Source: JAJISG01 sp964347325 (GTDB taxonomy: Archaea > Thermoplasmatota > Thermoplasmata > RBG-16-68-12 > JAJISG01). From it: a stretch of 64,000 bases of DNA. Where the stretch lies: positions 1-64,000 of the forward strand of contig CAYFYA010000007.1 in the NCBI GenBank assembly GCA_964347325.1. Direction: 5' to 3'. The translations under genes were made by a program, and so were the position numbers. Shown piece by piece: positions 1 through 8,330 of the stretch (position 1 is its first letter; every line of letters starts with the position of its first letter). Below the pieces are notes generated by a model that saw only the letters and a program-made list of their open reading frames with translations, did not search any database and was not told the origin of the DNA.

Positions 1-129
1 GTCGGAGCCTCGGTGTTCTTGGTCGCGATTCTCTTGGCGGTCCTTCTGGAGGCTCCTTTGAAGCGTTGGATGGCTCGCCGAAGGGAGCGATGGAAGCCGC
101 CGAAAAGCTGGCGGATGCGCCGATTCTAG
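1..129 (+). CDS. C-terminal end of a membrane protein (partial)
   Basis: An open frame enters from the left edge and stops with TAG at 127-129, leaving 42 residues. A hydrophobic stretch (VFLVAILLAVLL) is followed by a strongly basic tail rich in Arg, Lys and Trp, as expected for a last transmembrane helix with a cytoplasmic tail. It runs convergent to the next gene with a 16-base gap. The body of the gene lies outside the window, so no family can be named. Confidence 0.55.
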   Translation, partial: VGASVFLVAILLAVLLEAPLKRWMARRRERWKPPKSWRMRRF

Positions 130-145
130 CTGTGAAACTCCCGCC

Positions 146-718
146 TTACTTAGTCCTCCGGTACCACCAAACGAGTAGGACGATGGAGACCACGAGGGAG
201 GACCCTATCACGATAATGAGGATGATTAGGAGCTGCTGCAGAGGTGACGTGGGGGGCGTCTGGGCTAGGAGGTCGACCGCGAGCTGTAGCTCCTGTGTCC
301 CCGTCGATGTGAGGTCTCCTCCGCCGTCGAGCTTCTGAGTCGAACCTTCCTCCAACCCCTCGATGTAGAGCGCGATGCCTTCGATGATGTCAGTCAGTCC
401 CTGAGTGACCAGGTCGTGTATGGTTCTGTAGCGGTCTGGGACCTCTAGGGCCACTGCCGTCTCTCGAAGCGTGATCAGTCCGTTCCTCGAGACGTTCAAC
501 TGGGCGATGAAGGGCGAGGGATTGGTCGTGCAGATGAGAAAGTTCTGTAGGCAGTTGCTGATGGCGTCTGAGATGCCATCGAGGTGAGTGTCTGCCGCCG
601 CGATGATGGCCGTTATCTCCCGGAAGTACTGCTCCTCGTCGGCCTCGGCTAGGCCCGCCAGGGGGGATGCCGCTATGAGAAGAAGGGCCAGGGCGAGCCC
701 CGTGAACCTGCCTCTCAT
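146..718 (-). CDS. Secreted membrane-anchored protein, third gene of the ABC cluster
   Basis: This 190-residue protein begins MRGRFTGLALALLLIAASPLAG, a clear signal peptide, which fixes the start at 718 rather than an upstream ATG inside the permease gene. The mature part is mostly helical with no recognised motif. It ends with a hydrophobic helix (LLIILIIVIGSSLVVSIVLL) and a short basic tail, so the bulk should lie outside the cell, anchored at its C-terminus. It follows the ABC ATPase and permease on the same strand, which suggests an accessory role in that transporter. This is inference from context only; I do not recognise the family. Confidence 0.7.
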   Translation of the reverse strand: MRGRFTGLALALLLIAASPLAGLAEADEEQYFREITAIIAAADTHLDGISDAISNCLQNFLICTTNPSPFIAQLNVSRNGLITLRETAVALEVPDRYRTIHDLVTQGLTDIIEGIALYIEGLEEGSTQKLDGGGDLTSTGTQELQLAVDLLAQTPPTSPLQQLLIILIIVIGSSLVVSIVLLVWWYRRTK

Positions 719-786
719 TGCCAAACTCTCCTCCGCATCCAGGTCACCCGTCTCGCGGTCAAAAGCCCACGGCCCTCCCTGCGGAA

Positions 787-1647
787 CTATCTCGATGGGA
801 CGCGGCGTAGCAGGAGGGCTGTGACGATGGCGAGCGCAACGATCCAGGCCGCCGAGACCCATGGAAGCGCCGTCGCTGCGAAGGCGGCCAGGGAGTCTGC
901 GGGATCCGGCGGGATAGCGAAGCCAAGGCCCTGAGGAACGAAGCCGGACAGCAGACCGTGATACAGCCCAGTGAAGCTAGCTAGCTCGGGTCCGCTGATG
1001 GTGAAGACCACCGCATCTGCCCCACCCAGGAAGGTGGCTAGTCTTCCAAAAGTCAGAAAGGCGAGAGGGCTGATGATGTTGAAGGCCAGCCATAGCAGCG
1101 CCGTTAGAACGCCGACGTTCCCACGGGAGAAGATTGTTGTGAGGGTAAGGGTCAGCAGAAGGTAGAGTCCGACGATGAAGAGGTTCACAAGGACAAACCC
1201 GGTCACTAGGCCAGAGTCGAGAGCACTCTCGGCGACTATCTGGATCGTCAGGACGGTGGCCAAACTCAGCGCTATTGTCGGCACTGCAACTGCACCCATG
1301 ATTCCCAGGCCCTTGCCTAGGTAGATGGCCCACGGATAGACGGGTTTGGAATGGGACAGCTCGTAGACTCCACCGGTCCTGGCCCCGGCAATGTTGCTGT
1401 TCACCATCGTAGCCGGGAGGAATGGTAGCAGGATGGGGAAGAACGAGAACGCAACCCCTGTCAGAACGCCCTCACCTCCTTTGTGCCAGACCTCCAACGG
1501 ACTCGGGACTCCCTCATCATCCTCCCCGTCAACAGGCTCGGGGATGTTTAGAGTCAGCAGCGCTGTTATCAACACGAAGATGATTCCCAGGATGATGGAA
1601 ACGATGAGCAAACGGCGGCTTCTGAGGGAATCCCAGAGGTCGCGCAT
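787..1647 (-). CDS. ABC-2 type transporter permease
   Basis: A 286-residue polytopic membrane protein with about six hydrophobic segments: an N-terminal helix (LLIVSIILGIIFVLITALL), a large extracytoplasmic loop, then five helices. This is the topology of ABC-2 family export permeases. The segment around NSNIAGARTGGVYELSHSKPV resembles the coupling region of that family. It lies 53 bases downstream of the ATP-binding subunit on the same strand and presumably forms the membrane channel for it. The substrate is unknown; ABC-2 exporters move drugs, polysaccharides or lipids. Confidence 0.8.
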   Translation of the reverse strand: MRDLWDSLRSRRLLIVSIILGIIFVLITALLTLNIPEPVDGEDDEGVPSPLEVWHKGGEGVLTGVAFSFFPILLPFLPATMVNSNIAGARTGGVYELSHSKPVYPWAIYLGKGLGIMGAVAVPTIALSLATVLTIQIVAESALDSGLVTGFVLVNLFIVGLYLLLTLTLTTIFSRGNVGVLTALLWLAFNIISPLAFLTFGRLATFLGGADAVVFTISGPELASFTGLYHGLLSGFVPQGLGFAIPPDPADSLAAFAATALPWVSAAWIVALAIVTALLLRRVPSR

Positions 1648-1700
1648 CAGGAAGGCGACGTTTGGCTGGATTACCTTTCCAAGCGTTACATGCCCCTCCT

Positions 1701-2630
1701 CTATGTGTACAGGGTGCTGAAGACGTCACCCAGTTTGATTTCGGCCCTCTTTATCCCCCTGACATCGACGTTCTCTGATGACAGGGCACTCTGGAGGGAG
1801 TCCATGTCGACGCGCCCGGGTATGATGTAGACCACGGTCGCCGTTTCCGCGGACTTGACGTCCACAACCCCCTCCACTCCCCTTAATGCCTCTAGGGCCC
1901 TGGACGGCAAGGGGTCGCAGTCGATGAAGATCCTCGCATCCTTCCCTTCCCCGATTCTCCTTAGCAGGTCGCCTGTCTCGAAGACCCTTGTCATCCGGCC
2001 ATCCGACATGACGGCGATGCTGTCGCAGGTGATGCGAACATCCGTCAGCCGGTTTGAACTCAGAAGCACGGTCTTGCCCTCCTTTCTGAGGGACTGTAGC
2101 TTCTCGGCAATGAACATCTTTGCTGAGACGCCAAGTCCGGTCATGGGTTCGTCAAGGAGAAGAACCTCTGGATCGGGGAGAAGGGCCTGAGCCAGGATGA
2201 GTCGTCTCTGGAGCTCCACGCCCGCAAGCTTGAGGTCTTCCTCGAGTTCATCACCGAGTTCCAGAAGGTCTGTCACCGCAGCGATTCTCGACTTCCTCTC
2301 GGTACTGGATAGGCCAGCTACCTTTGCCCAAAAGGAGAGGTATCTGGAGGCGTCGGTCCAGGACCTCACGTCGAGGTTCGCTGGAGAGTAGCCCACGAGC
2401 TCTCGCACCTTGGCGACCTCTTTGCCAGGATCTAGGCCACCTATGCGGACGCTTCCCTCCGTGGGGCGCAACGTCGTGGCTAGAATTCTTAGGAGGGTGG
2501 TCTTCCCTGCACCGTCAGCGCCAAGGATTCCAAAACGAGTCCCCTTGTTCACATTGAAAGAGACGTTATTGATCGCCAGGGTTGTGTCCCGGAAGCCAAA
2601 GGACTTGACCAACCCCTCCGCCTCTATCAT
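1701..2630 (-). CDS. ABC transporter ATP-binding protein
   Basis: A 309-residue ABC ATPase. The Walker A motif reads GADGAGKTT near residues 37-45 and the Walker B motif is EVLLLDEPMTGL. The signature loop reads LAGVELQRRL in place of the usual LSGGxxQR, so it is degenerate, although the following Gln-Arg-Arg is kept. The last ~90 residues form an accessory domain like that of DrrA/CcmA-type exporter ATPases. It heads a three-gene cluster with the permease and an anchored secreted protein, and a TATA-like box lies 24-33 bases upstream of its ATG. Confidence 0.88.
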   Translation of the reverse strand: MIEAEGLVKSFGFRDTTLAINNVSFNVNKGTRFGILGADGAGKTTLLRILATTLRPTEGSVRIGGLDPGKEVAKVRELVGYSPANLDVRSWTDASRYLSFWAKVAGLSSTERKSRIAAVTDLLELGDELEEDLKLAGVELQRRLILAQALLPDPEVLLLDEPMTGLGVSAKMFIAEKLQSLRKEGKTVLLSSNRLTDVRITCDSIAVMSDGRMTRVFETGDLLRRIGEGKDARIFIDCDPLPSRALEALRGVEGVVDVKSAETATVVYIIPGRVDMDSLQSALSSENVDVRGIKRAEIKLGDVFSTLYT

Positions 2631-2653
2631 TTCGTGCAGGCATATGCCTTACG

Positions 2654-2663
2654 CCTTAAAAGT
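2654..2663 (-). promoter_or_regulatory. TATA box for the ABC cluster
   Basis: The reverse complement reads acttttaagg, 24-33 bases before the ATG at 2630, the spacing expected for an archaeal promoter with a very short leader. Confidence 0.5.
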
Positions 2664-2695
2664 TTCCACATGACTGGAGGGGTCGTCCCGGGCAC

Positions 2696-3484
2696 CTAGA
2701 AACATCCAGTGAGAAGGGTTTGCAAATGCGCCATCAAGTCCCCCGTTACCCTGCGGACATCACCGAGTGCGACTATCTCTTCCCCGAGTCTCCGGGCCGT
2801 GAAATACTCGAAGTCGATATCGTAAGAGACGTCCATCAAGCAGAGGAATTCCGGGGGTGCGGGTTCAAGCGGGACGGCGTCGCCTTCTAGCCCACGACGA
2901 AGGTCGTCAGCCGCGAGACTTCCCTCACTTGCCAGCTCCAATGCCCTAGCTATTCTCCGCACCATGGACCAGAGAAAGCGGTCCCCCCGCACATCGAGGG
3001 CGATGTGCTCCCCTTGCCTCGTGCATTCCACAGACTTCAGGCTACACCGACCCTCCTCCCGATGCTTTGCGAAGGAGCGAAAGTCGTGGTCACCCACGAA
3101 GATCGCGCAGAGTTCGTTCAACCGCTCGAGGGACAGCCTGCCCGGCATGTAGTACCGATACCACCTCTCCACGGCGTGTCGGGGGTTGAAGTCCGGATCG
3201 ACAGTGGCGTGCGCGTAGAACCAGACATCCTCCAGTCGAGAGTTGGTGGAGGCGATGACCTGTCTGGGATGGAGGCTGGTCTCAAAGGCCACAACGTTCC
3301 CCAGTGCATGGACGCCACGATCGGTTCTGCTGGCGCTCTGAAACCCGGACTCTTGAGGATTGATGATCGCACCTCCGGACTCCAGCGCCTCAAGAATACT
3401 TCCCTCCACCGTCCTCAGGCTCGGCTGCCGCTGATAACCGTGGAACTTCTCCCCCAGATAGGCGATCTTGAAGGCCCACCTCAT
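2696..3484 (-). CDS. truA: tRNA pseudouridine synthase A
   Basis: A 262-residue TruA family enzyme that converts U38-U40 of the tRNA anticodon arm to pseudouridine. The catalytic Asp lies in the diagnostic SRTDRGVHA motif (Asp55), and the N-terminus AFKIAYLGEKFHGYQRQ is typical. I chose the ATG at 3484 because family alignment begins at RWAFKIAYLG; the 17 extra upstream codons look non-homologous. It is divergent from a tRNA methyltransferase with only 37 bases between starts, so the two tRNA modification genes probably share a control region. Confidence 0.93.
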   Translation of the reverse strand: MRWAFKIAYLGEKFHGYQRQPSLRTVEGSILEALESGGAIINPQESGFQSASRTDRGVHALGNVVAFETSLHPRQVIASTNSRLEDVWFYAHATVDPDFNPRHAVERWYRYYMPGRLSLERLNELCAIFVGDHDFRSFAKHREEGRCSLKSVECTRQGEHIALDVRGDRFLWSMVRRIARALELASEGSLAADDLRRGLEGDAVPLEPAPPEFLCLMDVSYDIDFEYFTARRLGEEIVALGDVRRVTGDLMAHLQTLLTGCF

Positions 3485-3521
3485 GGCAACCATGATTACA
3501 GCGTGGGGTTTACATAACCCG

Positions 3522-4259
3522 ATGCCCCGCTTCACCGTACTCCTCTTGGAGCCCAGAGTTCAGGGAAACGTCGGTGCTGTGGCAAGGACGATGTCCAACT
3601 TCGGGTTCACCGACCTTGTCCTCGTCAACCCCTGTCCATTGGGTGATGAAGCCTATAGAAGGGCCAAGCACGGTCGCCCCGTCCTACAGGCTGCCCGGGT
3701 GTTCCCCCGACTGCATGAGGCCCTCACGGAGTCCGATATCTCTGTCGGCACCACTGGAATCTCCACCTCAAGGGAGAAGTCCTTCCACCGGCAGGCCCTG
3801 GCACCTTGGGATCTACCTTCGAAGGTCTCCAACGTCGACGGTACCGTGACCATCCTCCTTGGAAGGGAGGACTACGGTCTCTACAACGAGGAGCTGGACT
3901 TGGTGGACCTATTGGTGAACATCCCCTGCGATCCCGAACACCCTGTCATGAACATCTCCCACGCCGCCACGATCATCCTGTACGAGCTCTACAGGGTAGC
4001 TTCGTCCCGTTCCCCGCCCAAGCCGCGTAGAGCCTCTGGCTTTGAGAAGGAGAAACTGCTCGGAGCCTTCGATGAACTCCTCACCGATATCCGATACCCA
4101 ACACACAAGCGTCGCAGAACCCAGGTGATGTTCCGAAGGCTGGTGGGCAGGGCTACGCCGTCGAAGTGGGAGTTCCACGCCTTGATGGGGGTCCTCCGCG
4201 GGGCCTCCAAGACTATCAGAAGGCTGGAGGAATTCCCAAGGACAGGTCCGTCTTCCTGA
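3522..4259 (+). CDS. SPOUT RNA 2'-O-methyltransferase, TrmJ-like
   Basis: A 245-residue SpoU/SPOUT methyltransferase. It opens with FTVLLLEPRVQGNVGAVARTM, the classic motif 1 with conserved Asn and Arg, has motif 2 at ILLGREDYGLYNEEL, and motif 3 at MNISHAATIILYEL. Those motifs form the knotted SAM-binding site. TrmJ-type members methylate residue 32 of tRNA; the exact target here is inferred. The ATG at 3522 is chosen because homology begins at PRFTVLLLEP. The 3' end overlaps the convergent GAPDH gene by 44 bases. Confidence 0.88.
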   Translation: MPRFTVLLLEPRVQGNVGAVARTMSNFGFTDLVLVNPCPLGDEAYRRAKHGRPVLQAARVFPRLHEALTESDISVGTTGISTSREKSFHRQALAPWDLPSKVSNVDGTVTILLGREDYGLYNEELDLVDLLVNIPCDPEHPVMNISHAATIILYELYRVASSRSPPKPRRASGFEKEKLLGAFDELLTDIRYPTHKRRRTQVMFRRLVGRATPSKWEFHALMGVLRGASKTIRRLEEFPRTGPSS

Positions 4260-5232
4260 TGCTCTCGCGCTTGTCCTCCTCCAGGGTCATCATGGCCCTG
4301 ATGGCGTCCACGTTCTCAGGGACGACGTCGGCCTCCTGGTGGACAGCCTGGAAGTAGTAGAGGGAGCGATCCTTGACGTTGACGCCCTCCTCCCAGACCA
4401 CGATCTCAAAGAGATCGGATCGTGGTCTCGCTAGATCCCTGGCCAGCTCCATCACCTGGGCGGTGGACTTCACCCCCTCGGCTCCCTTGACCAGCCTGAT
4501 GCGGGGGGTCCTTCTCCACACGTCCAGGACTTCCTCGACGGTGACCTCCCGCTTCATCCTGGCGGTGACCGTGTGGAGGTGCATAATGGTCGTCGGCACC
4601 TTCACTGCAATCGTCTGGATGTCCAGGTCCGGGAGCACAGATTGTACGTCTGGTCCGTGGTGAGAGGGCATTGTGAGGACGGGCTCAATGGCGTTAATGG
4701 GCCCCCTTCGGGTGTCCCAGGGGTCGGCAGCTCGTCGGACCATCACCGCCAGGATTTCCTTCATGCCGAAGGCCACCTGGAGGGGGTACAGAGTCCTAAT
4801 AAGGCCCGTGGTGTTGCAGGACGGAACGCGCAGGTAGGCGGCACCTAGAGCGGCCTCGAAGTTGACCTGGGAGTTGAAGGATAGGCCGGTGAGTTCGTGC
4901 TTCTCCCCCCCCTGCCAGATGGCCTTGATCCCGGCCTCTTCGTACTGGGCCCGGTAGCCGCTCCCCTTGGGAGTTCCGTCTACGATGATGTCTGCCTCGC
5001 CGAGCAGGTCCTCTAGGGTGCCACTGACCTCGATGCCCGCGCCCTTGAAGCCCGCGACGTTATCCTTGGAGGCTGCGTACAGGTCGAACCCCTTGGAGAC
5101 GGCCATCCGGGCCTCGAAGGTGGGCCTCGTCTTGGTGACCCCGACGACCTCCATATCTTCCTGGGCTCTTACCGCATCGGCCACCCGCTTGCCGATGGTC
5201 CCATACCCGTTGATGGCTACCTTCGCCGTCAT
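4216..5232 (-). CDS. gap: Type II glyceraldehyde-3-phosphate dehydrogenase
   Basis: A 338-residue archaeal phosphorylating GAPDH, catalysing the reversible oxidation of glyceraldehyde 3-phosphate to 1,3-bisphosphoglycerate. The Rossmann fingerprint NGYGTIGKRV is at residues 8-17 and the catalytic cysteine is Cys139 in PSCNTTGLIRTL. Length matches the archaeal family. It follows the PPAT fusion gene by 29 bases on the same strand. Its last 44 bases overlap the convergent SPOUT gene. In gluconeogenic archaea it acts mainly towards sugar synthesis, but direction cannot be read from the sequence. Confidence 0.95.
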   Translation of the reverse strand: MTAKVAINGYGTIGKRVADAVRAQEDMEVVGVTKTRPTFEARMAVSKGFDLYAASKDNVAGFKGAGIEVSGTLEDLLGEADIIVDGTPKGSGYRAQYEEAGIKAIWQGGEKHELTGLSFNSQVNFEAALGAAYLRVPSCNTTGLIRTLYPLQVAFGMKEILAVMVRRAADPWDTRRGPINAIEPVLTMPSHHGPDVQSVLPDLDIQTIAVKVPTTIMHLHTVTARMKREVTVEEVLDVWRRTPRIRLVKGAEGVKSTAQVMELARDLARPRSDLFEIVVWEEGVNVKDRSLYYFQAVHQEADVVPENVDAIRAMMTLEEDKRESIRKTDLSLGIPPAF

Positions 5233-5261
5233 CGTATCCCCGAGCGCAGAGCGGAGGAATA

Positions 5262-6275
5262 CTATATCTCCCTATCCTTCCCCTCCGGATCCCTTAGGTT
5301 CTGGGGGGGCTCGACGTAGAGGTCGCGTCTAAGCCGCGGTATCATGGCCATAAGTACGGCGGCTTCGGTGAGCTTTCTTCGATCCATTATCCCCCTAGTT
5401 AGGAACCCAATGGCTCCCTCCTTTTGTCCTATGTCATTGATGCCGGTCAGGACCTCCATGGCCTCGCCCACGGTCATACCCTCCTCCACCATCGTCAGGA
5501 GTGCTGGCGGATGTTGGAACCCCGGCCCGGCGCCAAGGGTGACACGTCCGGTGCGATCGACGATGGCACAGTACTGAACGTCCAGGAGAGATCCCGTGTC
5601 CCCCTGGCTCAGGAGACCAGCCTCGATCCCGATACCGAAGTCGCCCTCCCCTATCGCCTGTCTAGCCCTGGAGATTGCGCCCCGGATGGCCTCGTCTTCC
5701 CTGGGTTGGGGGGGAACCCCCGACTCCACCCTCCGGCCGCGGACTTCGATCTCCGAGAATATCTGGCCAAGGACTCTCTCCACGGCGTCCACCTTGAGTT
5801 CGTTACCCGTCCCGACGAAGATTCTCATCCTCCTGAGGGCTCTGCCTTCACCATCGATCTCGCCACTCCGGATGCGGGTCGAGCTTATGGGAACCCCGTC
5901 CTCGGCTGGAAGGAGAGGCACAGTGATCACCTTCAGGGGCCGCAAGCCGCGCGCTTCTCGCTCCACGTTGAGATCCCGAGCCGTATCCTGTGTCGCCGCC
6001 GACACAACTATCGCTTGCAGGTCCCCCCGATAAGCAGCGGGACCGAATCGATCGTTAATCTCCTCCACGGTGAATTCCCTATCACCCCAAGAACCGAGGA
6101 GGTCCTCCAAGCGCGCCCTGCGCTCTTCGAAAGCCGCCACCTCCCCCTTCCTGCTGGCCATGGTATCAGACGTAAGGCCAACTAGCAGCTCCTCCCCGAT
6201 CTCGAAGGCCTTACGGAGGAGTAACAGGTGGCCCGCGTGCAAGGGATCGAAGGTGCCGCCAAGGCAGACCTTCAA
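5262..6275 (-). CDS. coaD: Phosphopantetheine adenylyltransferase fused to an inosine/xanthosine triphosphatase-like domain
   Basis: A 337-residue two-domain protein. Residues 1-148 are an archaeal-type PPAT of coenzyme A synthesis: the nucleotidyltransferase signature GGTFDPLHAGH is at residues 6-16 and the second signature SSTRIRSGEI at 131-140. From residue 150 (MRIFVGTGNELKVDAV) a second complete domain matches the YjjX/DUF84 family of non-canonical purine NTPases, with GIEAGL and the GPGFQHP segment. The first would make dephospho-CoA, the second would hydrolyse ITP/XTP. Four bases separate it from the upstream zinc-ribbon gene, so they are probably co-transcribed. Confidence 0.9.
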   Translation of the reverse strand: MKVCLGGTFDPLHAGHLLLLRKAFEIGEELLVGLTSDTMASRKGEVAAFEERRARLEDLLGSWGDREFTVEEINDRFGPAAYRGDLQAIVVSAATQDTARDLNVEREARGLRPLKVITVPLLPAEDGVPISSTRIRSGEIDGEGRALRRMRIFVGTGNELKVDAVERVLGQIFSEIEVRGRRVESGVPPQPREDEAIRGAISRARQAIGEGDFGIGIEAGLLSQGDTGSLLDVQYCAIVDRTGRVTLGAGPGFQHPPALLTMVEEGMTVGEAMEVLTGINDIGQKEGAIGFLTRGIMDRRKLTEAAVLMAMIPRLRRDLYVEPPQNLRDPEGKDREI

Positions 6276-6279
6276 GGCC

Positions 6280-6477
6280 TCACCCAGAGAAGCTAATGAA
6301 GGCCACGATGATGAGGATGGCCACGGCCCCGACCCACAGGAACAGCAGCTGTCTCCGCTTCTTGCTCAGGAGCTGTCGATGGTCCGTCTCGCACTCCTCG
6401 GAGCAGAAATCCTGAGAGACGGTAATCGCCTTGCCGCAGGTGACGCAGTGCTTGTGCTGCAGGAGCTTCTGCGGCAT
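6280..6477 (-). CDS. Small zinc-ribbon membrane protein, DUF2116-like
   Basis: A 65-residue protein with two cysteine pairs (CVTCGKAI and FCSEECE) forming a treble-clef or zinc-ribbon knuckle, then a basic stretch and one C-terminal transmembrane helix (LFLWVGAVAILIIVAFISF). Small zinc-ribbon plus helix proteins of this build are common in euryarchaea and grouped as DUF2116; their role is unknown. The ATG at 6477 is preferred over an upstream ATG because a TATA-like box lies 23-32 bases ahead of it. It leads the PPAT fusion gene. Confidence 0.75.
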   Translation of the reverse strand: MPQKLLQHKHCVTCGKAITVSQDFCSEECETDHRQLLSKKRRQLLFLWVGAVAILIIVAFISFSG

Positions 6478-6499
6478 CGCCAAAAGAGAGCGGCGGCGC

Positions 6500-6509
6500 T
6501 TATTAAAAC
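6500..6509 (-). promoter_or_regulatory. TATA box for the zinc-ribbon/PPAT operon
   Basis: On the minus strand this reads gttttaataa, 23-32 bases upstream of the ATG at 6477 and just outside the open frame chosen. Confidence 0.45.
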
Positions 6510-6581
6510 ATATGCGGGTGACGCCGATTGAGGGCGAAAGGTTGACGTTGGTTATGTTCAAATGAGTAAAAGTTTTCGGAA

Positions 6582-6589
6582 ACTATAAG
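6582..6589 (+). promoter_or_regulatory. BRE/TATA-like promoter for gar1-tfb
   Basis: The sequence actataag is preceded by a purine-rich cggaa (BRE-like). It lies about 50 bases before the gar1 ATG, implying a leader of roughly 25 bases. Confidence 0.45.
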
Positions 6590-6636
6590 TAGGGGAAGGC
6601 TCATCGAAGGGCCTTGCAGCCCCCATCGGTGGGATT

Positions 6637-6861
6637 ATGAAAAAGCTTGGGATGGTTCATAATCTTTCATATCGGGGTGACCTCATAGTCAAGGCATCAC
6701 ACGCTCCGCCCCTTGGAAAGGAGGTCCTCGATAAGCGCGGACGGCGCGTGGGGCGGGTTAGACGCGTCTTCGGGCCTGTAAGGTCTCCGTACGTAGCGGT
6801 GGAACCCTTCCAGGAACCAGGCCTGGGCCTGGTCCAGTCCCAAGTCTTCGTAGAGGTGTAG
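6637..6861 (+). CDS. gar1: H/ACA RNP protein Gar1
   Basis: A 74-residue Gar1 homologue, a subunit of the H/ACA ribonucleoprotein (with Cbf5, Nop10 and L7Ae) that guides pseudouridylation of rRNA. The beta-barrel core is visible: GKEVLDKRGRRVGRVRRVFGPVRSPYVAV is the typical Gar1 signature. Length matches archaeal Gar1. TFB begins two bases after its stop, the widespread archaeal gar1-tfb pairing, so the two are surely co-transcribed. Confidence 0.9.
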   Translation: MKKLGMVHNLSYRGDLIVKASHAPPLGKEVLDKRGRRVGRVRRVFGPVRSPYVAVEPFQEPGLGLVQSQVFVEV

Positions 6862-6863
6862 TT

Positions 6864-7799
6864 GTGAAGAAGAGAAACGTCGAGCGGGCAGACGAGCCCA
6901 TTCAGTGCCCCGAGTGCAAGAGCACACACCTAGCCTTCGACGAGGCTAGAGGGGAGCTGGTTTGTGAAGAATGCGGCCTCGTCATTGACGAGGGCATGAT
7001 CGACCAGGGTCCGGAATGGCGTGCCTTCGACCTAGAACAGGGGGAGAAGAGGGCGAGGACGGGCGCTCCCATGACCTACACGATCCACGACAAGGGCCTC
7101 TCCACCACCATCGGGTGGAAGAACAAGGACTCCTACGGGAAGACGATCCCGACGAAGAACAGGGCTCAACTCTACAGGCTGCGGAAGTGGCAGCGTAGGA
7201 TCCGAGTCAGCAACGCCACCGAACGTAACCTGGCCTATGCCCTCGGAGAACTGGATAGGATGGCCAGCGGGATGGGGCTTCCCAGGAACGTCCGGGAGAC
7301 GGGGGCGATGATCTACCGCAAGGCGGTAAACAAGAATCTCATCCGCGGAAGGAGCATAGAGGGCGTCGTGGCCGCCTCCCTATACGCAGCCTGCCGGCAG
7401 TGCGGTGTCCCTCGTACGCTGGACGAGATTGCGGGGGCCTCCCGCGTCAGCCGTAAGGAGATCGGCCGCACCTACCGCTTCATGACCAGGGAGCTAAAGC
7501 TTAAGCTGATGCCCACCCGACCACAGGACTATGTCTCACGTTTCTGCAGCGAGCTGAAGCTCTCAGGAGAGGTTCAGTCCCGAGCCCTCGACATCCTGAA
7601 GGAAGCCTCGGACAAGGAGCTCACATCTGGGCGGGGCCCGACGGGTGTGGCCGCGGCTGCCATCTACGTGGCCTCCATCCTCTCCAACGAGAGAAGGACC
7701 CAGCGCGAGGTGGCCGACGTCGCCGGAGTGACCGAGGTCACCATCAGGAACCGATACAAGGAGCTCACGGAGAAGCTTGGTATCGACGTGGAGCTCTGA
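6864..7799 (+). CDS. tfb: Transcription initiation factor IIB
   Basis: A 311-residue TFB, which recruits RNA polymerase to TBP-TATA complexes and reads the BRE. The N-terminal zinc ribbon uses Cys15, Cys18, Cys34 and Cys37. The B-reader region has the usual PEWRAFD segment. Two cyclin-fold repeats follow; the C-terminal one carries the DNA-contacting helix TQREVADVAGVTEVTIRNRYKEL. It starts at GTG directly after gar1. It is the only TFB in the window. Confidence 0.96.
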   Translation: MKKRNVERADEPIQCPECKSTHLAFDEARGELVCEECGLVIDEGMIDQGPEWRAFDLEQGEKRARTGAPMTYTIHDKGLSTTIGWKNKDSYGKTIPTKNRAQLYRLRKWQRRIRVSNATERNLAYALGELDRMASGMGLPRNVRETGAMIYRKAVNKNLIRGRSIEGVVAASLYAACRQCGVPRTLDEIAGASRVSRKEIGRTYRFMTRELKLKLMPTRPQDYVSRFCSELKLSGEVQSRALDILKEASDKELTSGRGPTGVAAAAIYVASILSNERRTQREVADVAGVTEVTIRNRYKELTEKLGIDVEL

Positions 7800-7817
7800 A
7801 TCGAGGAATCTCTCGAC

Positions 7818-8207
7818 TCAACGCTCTCCAGGAGAATCGAGGACTCTAAGCGGGACAACCTTCACGAGGGTGCCGTCAAAGGCGTGTTCTGGATACCTTT
7901 CCCGCAGTGCCTCTAGGACCCGCTCGCTCTCCGCCTGCCCCCTGACGAACTGGGCAAGGCCCTGTATAACCACGCCCTCAAGCTCGCGACCCTCCATGCT
8001 GTCGGCCAGAAGCGCGAGCCGTCGGTTGGCCCTCACGTGGCGTAGCAGGCGCGAGCCTTCCGGGGACACGAAGTACAGGTTCTCGCCGTCGAAGTGGAAG
8101 CGCGTGGGGGTGATGAAGGGGTCCCCCTTGCTGCTCAGGGTGGCTACCCTCAGAAGCGGGACGGTCGTGAGGAGTTCCTGTCCTTTCCCGGGCACCTCAG
8201 CCGCCAT
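7818..8207 (-). CDS. Pyridoxamine 5'-phosphate oxidase-like (PPOX) flavoprotein
   Basis: A 129-residue protein of the split-barrel flavin/F420-binding superfamily. Supporting segments are LLRVATLSSKGDPFITPTRFHFDGENLYF and the following region, matching the first strands of PPOX proteins. Members bind FMN, F420 or haem; the cofactor and substrate cannot be assigned here. It is convergent with tfb and monocistronic. Confidence 0.75.
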   Translation of the reverse strand: MAAEVPGKGQELLTTVPLLRVATLSSKGDPFITPTRFHFDGENLYFVSPEGSRLLRHVRANRRLALLADSMEGRELEGVVIQGLAQFVRGQAESERVLEALRERYPEHAFDGTLVKVVPLRVLDSPGER

Positions 8208-8287
8208 GGCCCTCGCTCAACGGCGATGACGAGGCGATAGATATAGGTGAGCATCGCAGCGAGGCTGGGTGGGAAACCTCACCACAC

Positions 8288-8295
8288 CTATATAT
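8288..8295 (+). promoter_or_regulatory. TATA box for the amidohydrolase
   Basis: The sequence ctatatat lies 36-43 bases before the ATG at 8331. This supports the 8331 start over an upstream in-frame ATG at 8298 that would leave no room for transcription start. Confidence 0.55.
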
Positions 8296-8330
8296 CCATG
8301 ATATCTCTCAAATCCAGGCGTCGAGGCCCC

